A DNA stretch of 40,552 nucleotides from Alphaproteobacteria bacterium UBA1303 (lineage in GTDB: Bacteria; Pseudomonadota; Alphaproteobacteria; Micropepsales; Micropepsaceae): the NCBI GenBank assembly GCA_002307315.1, contig DBTZ01000005.1, positions 1 to 40,552 on the forward strand, in the 5' to 3' direction. Each line of letters opens with the position of its first letter. The first letter of the stretch is position 1. A model generated the notes under the pieces. That model worked only from the letters and a program-made list of their open reading frames with translations. It searched no databases and was not told where the DNA came from. The position numbers and the translations under genes are program-made. This document shows positions 34,401-40,552 of this stretch, piece after piece.

Positions 34401-34819
34401 TCGGTTTCGCGGTTGGAATTGCTCGCGTCGATGCCGGACGCCGTCGCCACCGCGATCGGGGCATTGTTCAACACGACCTTGGTATACTGCGATCCCAAAC
34501 CGCGAACGGAAATCTGCAGACCCTCGCCCGTCGCCGGATCGCGGTTCAGAACCACGCCGGGAATGCGGTTGATGGCTTCCGCGATGTTGCTGTCGGGGAA
34601 TTTGCCGATGTCTTCGGCGAAAATCGAATCCGTAAAGCCGACGTCTTCTTTTTTGGCTAAGGCGGCGCTCGTCAAGCTCTGCTGATAGCCGGTGACGACC
34701 ACGGTTTCCACGACGTCCTGAGCCGACGCCGGCATCCCCACCGTAAGCCCTGTCAAGGCCACCGTACCCATCAGCAAACGCCTCATCGCACGGCCCCCGC
34801 AATTGTTCTGTTCTCTCAT
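31448..34819 (-). CDS. TonB-dependent receptor of the Xanthomonas-Caulobacter type, no STN domain
   Basis: A 1123-residue outer-membrane receptor. AGGAG six bases before ATG 34819 sets the start; the signal peptide ends at MPASAQ. The TonB box ETVVVTG (38-44) is followed by the subfamily mark GFTDSIFAEDIGKFPDSNIAEAINRIPG, the rest of the plug (GLQISVRGLGSQYTKVVLN) and a long barrel ending SLSLRGTF. This subfamily is typical for uptake of plant-derived oligosaccharides in Caulobacter and Xanthomonas. It has no STN domain, unlike its relative at 37264. With the autotransporter directly behind and the GH115/GH43 genes next, xylan-derived glucurono-oligosaccharides are the likely ligand (inference). 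Many loop Cys occur in pairs (CGSSTGC, CDGRPG). Confidence 0.94.
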   Translation of the reverse strand: MREQNNCGGRAMRRLLMGTVALTGLTVGMPASAQDVVETVVVTGYQQSLTSAALAKKEDVGFTDSIFAEDIGKFPDSNIAEAINRIPGVVLNRDPATGEGLQISVRGLGSQYTKVVLNNAPIAVATASGIDASNSNRETDLNMFPGELFSNISVNKSSRADQMEGGAAGTVNMRSRRPFDKPGPYLSYNLTANANTITNGLGGTTAFIGSDTWDSGTFLGDVGVLIGVLGNRVYQYTSGFDDGNGGYYTPTMTSVWQCGSSTGCDNDKTTSIGGNNINIDPGIPRNVTFTGRRSGSTYSYSSTCATSSTASVATSYSSCGVNAYTLWDLNPGLGTSVADATSKLANALFPKMIRNMYQRNDRWKYNGVMSIEVRPSDALHFYADAIVGRFWENIDRTELTQPNRSGSWTQGIIPADVVMDTNNIVTSYTAYNAQWAIDTRHYSNTADFFSISPGMSWQVTDLLLVEASANASRSHWIQTNAEMDVVSCPSVQTDPGCTPVDKSGNAVTTGVYTTNWFNGNEYKWTSNIDINNPHNYQWNSTKATSGIGSIAASGGGVGVTNYKRYTKTYGARVDLTFGDEYAHLKGGFTYDVIGRDMIAGDSSTPWGKATCQGFTNTLSSTCDGRPGSLVPQADLYNYLVKGPAGFLTFDYTSFERATHLKALNYSKNMRNGCVDQTATDYGNPISTGSSGCYEERVMGSYLEGEGKYNFDLLWDDQQIRYNFGLRYVSTRQSIQSPLQKTWEAQTVAYWGNQYYNYTFKDQVRTYDDFLPSASLVYKPLPDLLIRASASRTMTRAALPNMRSEISQGSLGYTATPTTDGYYFTFSPGNPKLKPYTSTNLDVGIEYYTGKEGYISLSLFRKFLHGVPTQRVITGFTFADLASYGLTYDKLNSNQQNNLTLYGGSNNGGCTDDASCAATAIKYTVYYNQPGVQTYTGVELGYTQPLDFILENYGLKGFGISANATMIDFKQSASNYIISSSGSAPFHASGVPHYSLNSTFYWQGDGVSARLSYNYRTGYYGSDSGSNSVCLPSVGTAASSTYNVTRGCASGAYLMNAPYSQFDFSSSIKLAKLLGVEIPSDPDLSASISNIFRSKYRTYFQYEEAQDRYYLSNQAFSLSLRGTF

Positions 34820-34901
34820 GCCCTTCTCCTCACTCTGGTTCTTGGTTATGCGCGCGATCACTAGTCCCCCCGCGCACTAGATTCCGCCGTTATTCGGTCA
34901 C

Positions 34902-34929
34902 ATTTTAGACATAGTCAGCGTTTTGCTAA
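34902..34929 (-). promoter_or_regulatory. Candidate promoter of the receptor-autotransporter operon
   Basis: On the minus strand TTAGCA (34929-34924) and TAAAAT (34907-34902) are separated by 16 bases, about 80 bases before the receptor start. It lies downstream of the terminator at 35017-35052, so the receptor could be transcribed independently of the small frame. No clear ECF-type (GGAA…) promoter with right spacing was found. Confidence 0.35.
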
Positions 34930-35016
34930 CCACTTTCCGCCACGTTGTGTAGGCCTCCCCGGTTACTTCGCTCGCATCACTCCTAAGAATTCCGCACACG
35001 GCGATCAGTACAAAAT

Positions 35017-35052
35017 AAAAAAAAACGGCACCCCAAAGACAGAGGGGTGCCG
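35017..35052 (-). terminator. Strong intrinsic terminator with no annotated gene before it
   Basis: Nine GC-rich pairs (35026-35034 with 35044-35052, loop AAAGACAGA) are followed on the minus strand by nine T, then ATTTTG. It stands five bases after the stop codon of the 23-codon frame. It ends either a short transcript or the leader of the receptor operon. Confidence 0.88.
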
Positions 35053-35056
35053 CCCA

Positions 35057-35128
35057 TTAAGCCCGCAAGGGGAGGGTCTCGGCGCTAAGTAAGGCACAAA
35101 CAACTTCACGTGAGCCAATCGCGGACAT
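35057..35128 (-). CDS. Putative 23-residue peptide gene or leader peptide
   Basis: An open frame of 23 codons that begins MSAIG and ends LPLRA, stop TAA. AAGG lies six bases before the ATG, a normal spacing for a ribosome-binding site. The stop is followed at once by a strong terminator, so a transcript through this frame would end right behind it. The peptide has one Cys, a short hydrophobic middle (VVCALL) and two Arg; it shows no run of one amino acid as a classical attenuator leader would. No similarity is recognised. It could be a small protein, a leader peptide controlling read-through to the receptor operon, or a chance frame inside a small RNA. Confidence 0.4.
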   Translation of the reverse strand: MSAIGSREVVCALLSAETLPLRA

Positions 35129-35662
35129 AAAAAACCTTCATTTGCACGGAGCCGCTCTGCACGTTGATTTCATTCACTCCCCAGCGAAACGCGCCCGCGA
35201 CAACGCAGACGCCCATCAACCTCGCACGCCACTTCCGATGCGCACACAGCCCTCCCATCGTCTACTGCACACAGCAGTAAACGCCGCGAGACGGCAAATC
35301 GGACGATGGCCCCGTCTAGTCTCCCTCAGTCACATTCCGTGTACCTGCGAGATAGACACATGGCCGAACACAAACCCGACATAGTATTGACAAGCAATTT
35401 ACATATGTGTTGACGCTGCAACAGTATGGTACGAGAAGTTGGGGTATTATCGATTTCTGCCCCGGCGGTTAGCCGCCTTCCCGGCTGCCACTGCGGAGGT
35501 GTTTGTAACGTCAGGTTAGGCCCTATTCCAATATGCTGAACAGCCGCCCTCCCCATCCACCAACCACCCATCAAGGACGTTGGCGCCGGGTCTCGGAATA
35601 TTTCTCCGCGATTCCGATAAATAATCTGCGCAGCATGGCGGGTAATGCCAGCGATACGTATC

Positions 35663-36187
35663 ATGGATAAGTGGGTCTGGGAACGCGCCGCATGGATCGA
35701 GGAGAACATTCTGCCGTATGAGCCTCGCATCCGGGCGTGGTTGTCGCGATATCAGTTCGGGGACATCGATGCTGACGATGTTGTTCAAGAAATGTATGCC
35801 AAAATAGGCGCACTTGGAGATGTCTCCGGTATCCGCGAGCCGGTGTGTTATGCCATCAGCGTTGCCCGCTCGATCGTGCTGAACCACGCGCGTCGGCCGT
35901 CGGTCGTCTCCACCACCTCGACCGGCGATTTGGACGCACTGGGCGCTTCTTCCTCCGAGGCGGACCCGGAAGAAGTCACGGGCATGCGTCAAGAACTGCG
36001 GGCGGTGGCGGCGGTGCTGACGGAAATGCCGGAGCGTACCAGGGAGGTTCTATGGTTAAGGCGAGTGGAGGGGTTGTCGGAACGGGAAACCGCCGAGCGT
36101 CTGTCCATTTCCGACCGCACCGTCGAGCGGCATATGTCGCGGGCCATATTGCATTTAATGCGGCGTTTCGGACGAAAAACTGACTAA
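35663..36187 (+). CDS. ECF sigma factor, FecI-like
   Basis: A 174-residue sigma factor that directs RNA polymerase to promoters of surface-signalling genes. Region 2 is at about 10-80 (YEPRIRAWLSRYQFGDIDADDVVQEMY, AISVARSIVLNHARRP); region 4 is at about 110-170 (MPERTREVLWLRRVEGLSERETAERLSISDRTVERHMSRA), with the helix-turn-helix near its end. ATG 35663 matches the family's usual N-terminus; ATG 35645 in the same frame would add six residues. Neither has a strong ribosome-binding site. The anti-sigma gene starts 29 bases after its stop and the STN-type receptor follows, the usual fecI-fecR-fecA order. It may activate its own operon and the divergent receptor operon. Confidence 0.93.
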   Translation: MDKWVWERAAWIEENILPYEPRIRAWLSRYQFGDIDADDVVQEMYAKIGALGDVSGIREPVCYAISVARSIVLNHARRPSVVSTTSTGDLDALGASSSEADPEEVTGMRQELRAVAAVLTEMPERTREVLWLRRVEGLSERETAERLSISDRTVERHMSRAILHLMRRFGRKTD

Positions 36188-36216
36188 GATCATCCTGTGG
36201 AGCGAAGGATCATCGC

Positions 36217-37197
36217 GTGTCAATACGTATAACCAGCAACGAAATCGACCGGCAAGCGGCCGACTGGGCGGCCAAATCCGAGCGCGGACAGATGCCGGAG
36301 GCCCTTGCCCCCACCTTCCGCCTCTGGCTCGAAGCCGACGAACGGCATCGTGGCGCTTACATGAAGGCGCTGGCCGTGCAGATTCTCGTGGAAAGAGTCG
36401 GCCGGGCCAACCGCGGTTTGATGCCTGGTGGTCTCGCAAAAAGATACCGGTTTCCGCTTCGCCGGATCATGATGACGGGCGCGATTGCCGCGTCGCTGCT
36501 GTTGGCAATCGCGGCAACCAACCTTGTCCGAACGAAGACGACAACGGGCATTTTCGCTACCCCGGTCGGCGCGGTGCGGAGCGTGGCGCTGCCCGACGGC
36601 TCGGTCATGACGATGAATACCGGCAGTAAAGTGGAAGTCGATTACACCATGCTGTCGCGCGACATCACCCTTTCCGAGGGCGAATCCCTCTTCGATGTGG
36701 CCAAGAACAAGCTTCGGCCGTTCCGGGTTGCGGCGCGCGGCGCGCGCGTAAGGGCGGTGGGAACCAGTTTTTCGGTCAAGAATGTCGTCGGCACCCCGCT
36801 GGAAATATTGGTCCGGGAGGGCGTCGTGGCGATCGAGACTTCGGCGCCGGACGGCGCTCGTACCACGAAGATTCCCGCCAATACGCGTGCCCTTATCGAC
36901 GGAAGCGGCTCGGTACGTACCGAAACGGTGTCGGAAAGCGAAATCCAGAACGCCATTTCCTGGCGTCTGGGGTATATCTTCCTGGCGCACCGCACGCTGG
37001 CCGAGGCGGCCGCGGAGTTTGCGCGTTACAGCCCCATCGCGATCGTCATCGACGATCCGGCGGTGGCAAGCCGCGTGGTCAGCGGACTTTTCAAGGCGAC
37101 CGACCCGGTCAGTTTTACCAAGGCGACCGCGCTGGCCCTGCACCTGGATGCCGTCAGAGAGGGCAATACCGTCCGACTCGCAAAAAAATCCGATTAA
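36217..37197 (+). CDS. FecR-type anti-sigma factor / signal relay
   Basis: A 326-residue inner-membrane protein that holds the ECF sigma factor until the outer-membrane receptor reports its ligand. The N-terminal cytoplasmic domain (about 1-80; RQAADWAAKSERG, FRLWLEADERHRGAYMKA) is of the DUF4880 type that binds the sigma factor. One membrane helix (about 84-101) is followed by the periplasmic FecR domain (ATPVGAVRSVALPDGSVMTMNTGS, VRAVGTSFSV) and a C-terminal domain resembling the STN fold (RTLAEAAAEFARYSPIAIVID), which would touch the receptor's STN domain. The start is GTG with AAGGA seven bases before. Membrane-linked proteolysis usually completes the signal; those proteases are not encoded here. 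Confidence 0.94.
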   Translation: MSIRITSNEIDRQAADWAAKSERGQMPEALAPTFRLWLEADERHRGAYMKALAVQILVERVGRANRGLMPGGLAKRYRFPLRRIMMTGAIAASLLLAIAATNLVRTKTTTGIFATPVGAVRSVALPDGSVMTMNTGSKVEVDYTMLSRDITLSEGESLFDVAKNKLRPFRVAARGARVRAVGTSFSVKNVVGTPLEILVREGVVAIETSAPDGARTTKIPANTRALIDGSGSVRTETVSESEIQNAISWRLGYIFLAHRTLAEAAAEFARYSPIAIVIDDPAVASRVVSGLFKATDPVSFTKATALALHLDAVREGNTVRLAKKSD

Positions 37198-37263
37198 TCA
37201 GACAAATCGATTTCGGTCTACCCCGTGCCTTGGTATAAGGGGGAAAGTGCGAGGGCACGTGGG

Positions 37264-40200
37264 ATGGGGAGATTGCCTGCATTCGTTTTTGCGGCGTGTG
37301 CGGCGCTCTGCACTTTGGGGGCGCGGAGCGCTGCTGCGCAAGACGTGCATGCCTTCGACATTCCCGAGCAACCGGCGGAAATTGGCATCGCCGCCTTCGC
37401 CTTGCAGGCCGGCCGGCAAATCCTCGCTCCGGGAGAAGGCCTCCACGGACTGAAAACCAAGGCGCTGCACGGGCAATTCGACACGAAAACCGGTCTTGCC
37501 GAATTCCTGAAGGACACCCCGCTCTCGGTGCTTTCGGACGATGGCCATGTGATTGTCCTTGCCGTTGCCGATGGCAAGAAAACGATCCGCCTTGCCTCCG
37601 ACGCCGAGGAGACGGCCATAGCGGAGGCGGAAACGGTGGTGGTGACCGGTTACCGTGCCAGTCTGGCCAGCGCCGAAAGGGCAAAAAGAACCGCGGTCGG
37701 CTTCACCGATGCGATCTTTGCCGAGGACATCGGCAAGTTTCCCGACACCAATATCGCCGAATCCATCAATCGCATTCCCGGCACCCTGCTGACTCGCGAT
37801 GTCAACGGCGAAGGCGTCCAGATTGCCATCCGAGGGCTCTCGACCGACTTCACCAAAATCCTCCTCAACAATGCGCCCATTATGGTTGCGGGCGGCGGCA
37901 TCATCGATTCCAGCAATTCCAATCGCCAGATCGACCTGAATATCTTCCCGAGCGAGTTCTTCACCGAGGTCGCGGTGGCCAAGACGGCACGCGCCGAGTT
38001 CTTGGAAGGGGGCGCGGCGGGCACCGTGAACTTGCGCATGCGGCGTCCGTTCGACGATCCGGGGGTGCATTTGAGTTACACGCTGCATGGCATCGCCAAT
38101 TCCCTCAGCAACGGCTACGGCGGCAATGGCGCGGCGATATTCAGCGGCACCTGGCAGACGGACACGTTTTTGGGCGACATCGGATTTCTTATCGGCCTCG
38201 CCGGGCGCAAATCCTATCAATACAGCGACGGTTGGGAAGACGGCAACGCAGGTTGGGTCACACCCTCCATCACCAACGCCACGCTGTGCGGCGCGACGAG
38301 CGGCTGCGATATTAGCGGCAGCACGGTCTCGATCGGCGGCGATTCCATATCGCTTCCCACGACCGTGCCGAACAACGTCGCCATACCCGGTTACGCCAAG
38401 GGCGCCACCGTCAACGCGGCCATGCTGCTGGCGCTCAATCCGGGTCTCACCATGACGCAGATCAGCAACATGCTGCTGCCGCGGTTGCCCCGCTCCATGT
38501 ACGAACGCGGCTCCCGCAACCGGTTCAACGTGGCGGCAAGTCTGGAAGTGCGCCCGACGGAAGCGCTGCAGGCCTATCTCGACTTCACCTTAACCCGCCA
38601 GTTTCAGCGCATCGACCGCTCCGACCTCAGTCTCGGCGTGCGCACCGGCAACGGCGCCCAGGCCATAATACCGGCCAATGTCACGCTCGACCGCCACGGC
38701 ATCGTGCAAACCGCCACGCTGTACAACGCCCAATTCGGTCTGGAGGCTCGCGACTACAAGGAGCGTTTCGACTTCTTCAACCTTAATTCCGGTTTGTCGT
38801 GGCAGGCTAGCGACCTCTTTACCGCCACGCTGCAGTTCAGCGCCAGCCGCAGCCATTTTCTTCGCGAAACACCGACCATTTTTCTCGTCACCTGCCCATC
38901 GAGCGGTACGACCGACAATCTGCCCGGCTGTACGGCTCCGACGGGCGGCGTGATCGCGTATTTCGACAGCACCAAGACAGTCCCGACCGTCGGCACCAAT
39001 ATCGATCTCGACGATCCGAACAATTTCCAGTGGTACGGCGGACGCGCCAATCTGTTGCTCGATCGCCGTTACGCCAGCACCTACGGCGCCCATCTCGATG
39101 TCGCATATGGCGGAGACAGCCTGCAAGTGAAAGCGGGCGCCGCCTACGACGTTTCCTTCCGCAGCATCGTCGGCATCAACCGCACGACGCCGTGGCAAAG
39201 CAACGTCTGCCAGAACGGCAGCAATGGCGCTTGTGCCGGAAAGTCGGCCTCCCTGATTCCCCAAACCGAGTTGGCAAAGTACCTGTACCAAGGGCCGGAC
39301 GGATTCGTATCCGTCGATTACGATCGCTTCAAGGCGGCTTCCGGCTACGAAGAGCAAAAGCAGATCGGCTTGGACAACGTGCCGGGGCTTTGCGTCTATC
39401 AAACCGACGGCTACGGTTTTGCGTCGGCAACGGCCGCCGGCGCTTCGTCGGGCTGCTTCGAGGAGCGCGGCAGCGGTCTCTACGGCCAGATCAACGGCGT
39501 CTTCGGTCTCGCCGGCAGGGACTTCCGCTACGATCTCGGCCTTCGCTGGGTCGAGACCCGTCAGGAAATCCGTTCTCCCGTCAAACTGACGAATAGCGAC
39601 TACGACTTCTCCACCGCGGTACACAAATATCAGGCTTTTCTACCGAGCCTGAATCTTTCCTATGAGGGGCTGGGAAACGTGTTGTTTCGCGCCAGTTGGT
39701 CGCGCACCATGACGCGCGCCAACGTCACCCAAATGATCCAGACGGTCAACTTCAGCGATTTCAACGCGCAAGCGGCCAGTCTAGGAAATCCCGATCTCCA
39801 TCCGTATTTCTCGAACAACATTGATCTTGGGGTGGAAATCTATCCCGATCAAGAAGGATATTTCAGCATCGCCGCCTTCCGCAAGGACATCAGCGGTTTT
39901 TCGGTGTCGCAGATCGTCTCGCGGCCGTTTTCCTATTTGGCGCAATTCGGCATCACTTGGTCGACCCTGTCTTCGGTGCAGAAGAATGCGCTGACCGCGC
40001 GCGCCGGCTGCACCTCGGACGACGACTGCACCGCCACGATCAATGTCACCCAACAAATTAATGCGTCCGGCATCGAGACCATCAACGGGCTGGAGGCCAC
40101 CTATGTGCAGCCGCTGGATTTCCTTCTTGCGCGCTACGGCCTTAAAGGCTTCGGTTTCACCGGCAACGTCACCGTGATCGGCCAGTCCAGTTCGGGCTCG

Positions 40201-40552
40201 GCGGCGGTGCATGCGACCGGCGTCGCGCCCTATAGCCTGAACCTCACCGCCTATTACGAAAACGACGACGTCATGGCGCGACTGTCCTATGCCTATCGCG
40301 ACCGTATCTACGGTTCGAATTCGAATGTCGGCGGCGTTTGCCTGCCGACGACGCAAACCACGACGGCGGGCTGCCCTCAAGGGGCTTATCTCTTCGGTGC
40401 GCCATACGGACAGGTGGACTTTTCTTCCGGCATACATCTATCCAAGTTCGTGGGCGCCCTACCGAGCGATCCACAAATCACTTTCAACGTGCAGAACGTG
40501 CTGAACGACAAACAGGTCAACTATTTTGTCCCCCGTGAAGAATGCAGATTTC
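37264..40552 (+). CDS. TonB-dependent receptor with N-terminal STN signalling domain (3' end missing)
   Basis: About 1096 residues are visible; the frame is open at the window edge, and comparison with the receptor at 31448 suggests that only about 20-30 residues are missing. GAGGG eight bases before ATG 37264 and a signal peptide ending RSAAAQ set the start. Residues about 30-100 form an STN domain (FDIPEQPAEIGIAAFALQAG, TGLAEFLKDTPLSVLSDDG), the part that contacts FecR. The TonB box ETVVVTG (123-129), the plug mark GFTDAIFAEDIGKFPDTNIAESINRIPG and the barrel follow, with many matches to the receptor at 31448 (for example NIDLGVEIYPDQEGYFSIA). It forms the sensor of the surface-signalling trio and may import the same or a related oligosaccharide. 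Confidence 0.93.
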   Translation, partial: MGRLPAFVFAACAALCTLGARSAAAQDVHAFDIPEQPAEIGIAAFALQAGRQILAPGEGLHGLKTKALHGQFDTKTGLAEFLKDTPLSVLSDDGHVIVLAVADGKKTIRLASDAEETAIAEAETVVVTGYRASLASAERAKRTAVGFTDAIFAEDIGKFPDTNIAESINRIPGTLLTRDVNGEGVQIAIRGLSTDFTKILLNNAPIMVAGGGIIDSSNSNRQIDLNIFPSEFFTEVAVAKTARAEFLEGGAAGTVNLRMRRPFDDPGVHLSYTLHGIANSLSNGYGGNGAAIFSGTWQTDTFLGDIGFLIGLAGRKSYQYSDGWEDGNAGWVTPSITNATLCGATSGCDISGSTVSIGGDSISLPTTVPNNVAIPGYAKGATVNAAMLLALNPGLTMTQISNMLLPRLPRSMYERGSRNRFNVAASLEVRPTEALQAYLDFTLTRQFQRIDRSDLSLGVRTGNGAQAIIPANVTLDRHGIVQTATLYNAQFGLEARDYKERFDFFNLNSGLSWQASDLFTATLQFSASRSHFLRETPTIFLVTCPSSGTTDNLPGCTAPTGGVIAYFDSTKTVPTVGTNIDLDDPNNFQWYGGRANLLLDRRYASTYGAHLDVAYGGDSLQVKAGAAYDVSFRSIVGINRTTPWQSNVCQNGSNGACAGKSASLIPQTELAKYLYQGPDGFVSVDYDRFKAASGYEEQKQIGLDNVPGLCVYQTDGYGFASATAAGASSGCFEERGSGLYGQINGVFGLAGRDFRYDLGLRWVETRQEIRSPVKLTNSDYDFSTAVHKYQAFLPSLNLSYEGLGNVLFRASWSRTMTRANVTQMIQTVNFSDFNAQAASLGNPDLHPYFSNNIDLGVEIYPDQEGYFSIAAFRKDISGFSVSQIVSRPFSYLAQFGITWSTLSSVQKNALTARAGCTSDDDCTATINVTQQINASGIETINGLEATYVQPLDFLLARYGLKGFGFTGNVTVIGQSSSGSAAVHATGVAPYSLNLTAYYENDDVMARLSYAYRDRIYGSNSNVGGVCLPTTQTTTAGCPQGAYLFGAPYGQVDFSSGIHLSKFVGALPSDPQITFNVQNVLNDKQVNYFVPREECRF

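Larger units (their letters stand above)
34862..35644. other. Intergenic region of 783 bases between the two arms of the xylan locus
   Basis: It separates the minus-strand receptor operon from the plus-strand sigma-factor operon. Seen here: a candidate promoter for the receptor (34902-34929), a strong minus-strand terminator (35017-35052) and a 23-codon open frame (35057-35128). From 35130 to 35644 I see no gene. An AT-rich stretch around 35380-35450 (TTGACA at 35388, ACATATGT at 35401-35408, TTGACG at 35410, TATTAT at 35445) probably holds promoters, but no pair has proper spacing. Confidence 0.6.

Noticed and set aside
35388..35450. TTGACA and TTGACG as -35 boxes for the sigma-factor operon
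   Set aside because: No -10 element at 16-18 bases from either; nearest AT-rich hexamers are at wrong distance. Left as part of the intergenic description.
35326..35992. Minus-strand frames across the sigma-factor start and upstream gap
   Set aside because: No ribosome-binding site or motif; they overlap a well-supported sigma factor gene on the plus strand.

Overview
This window is GC-rich, densely coded DNA from a Gram-negative alphaproteobacterium. The evidence is three large TonB-dependent receptors (two of the type expanded in Caulobacter and Xanthomonas), an LpxD, a lipoprotein BamB in the order YfgM-like - BamB - Der, and dispersed palindromes of the kind common in Hyphomicrobiales and their relatives. 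A polymer-degrading group such as Caulobacterales or the Rhizomicrobium/Micropepsis lineage is a guess; no database search was possible. I see no tRNA, rRNA, insertion sequence, phage gene or CRISPR array.

Positions 1-7300. A cobalamin riboswitch on the minus strand runs off the left edge, directly behind a BtuF-like binding-protein gene. Next, on the plus strand, come an exported aspartyl protease with a PDZ domain, then a GMC-type flavin oxidoreductase coupled to a small twin-arginine protein. Facing them on the minus strand are a divergent polysaccharide deacetylase, a 54-residue membrane protein and an exported zinc enzyme of the S1/P1 nuclease - phospholipase C superfamily.

Positions 7385-18650. 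This is a purine-centred region: a TonB-dependent receptor with its terminator, purine nucleoside phosphorylase, divergent phosphopentomutase overlapping AMP nucleosidase, then adenine deaminase overlapping guanine deaminase. An isolated lpxD and an unrecognised membrane-anchored protein sit among them. Together the enzymes would take nucleosides and AMP to free bases, pentose phosphates, hypoxanthine and xanthine. The nearby exported hydrolase and receptor suggest, without proving, that the substrates come from outside the cell.

Positions 18700-24180. Housekeeping genes: der, bamB and a YfgM-like TPR protein in one operon, panB, and a small outer-membrane beta-barrel protein. Palindromic repeats lie between genes and, unusually, inside the start of the AMP nucleosidase gene.

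Positions 24180-40552. A glucuronoxylan-use locus. One arm (minus strand) holds a TonB receptor without a signalling domain, an autotransporter, a GH115 alpha-glucuronidase and a GH43 enzyme. The other arm (plus strand) holds an ECF sigma factor, a FecR-type anti-sigma factor and a second, related TonB receptor that carries an N-terminal STN signalling domain and runs off the right edge. This is the layout of a cell-surface signalling system: the STN receptor senses the ligand, FecR relays the signal, the sigma factor acts. The 783-base gap between the arms holds a 23-codon open frame with a Shine-Dalgarno site and a strong terminator right behind its stop codon. This is the least expected feature of the window.
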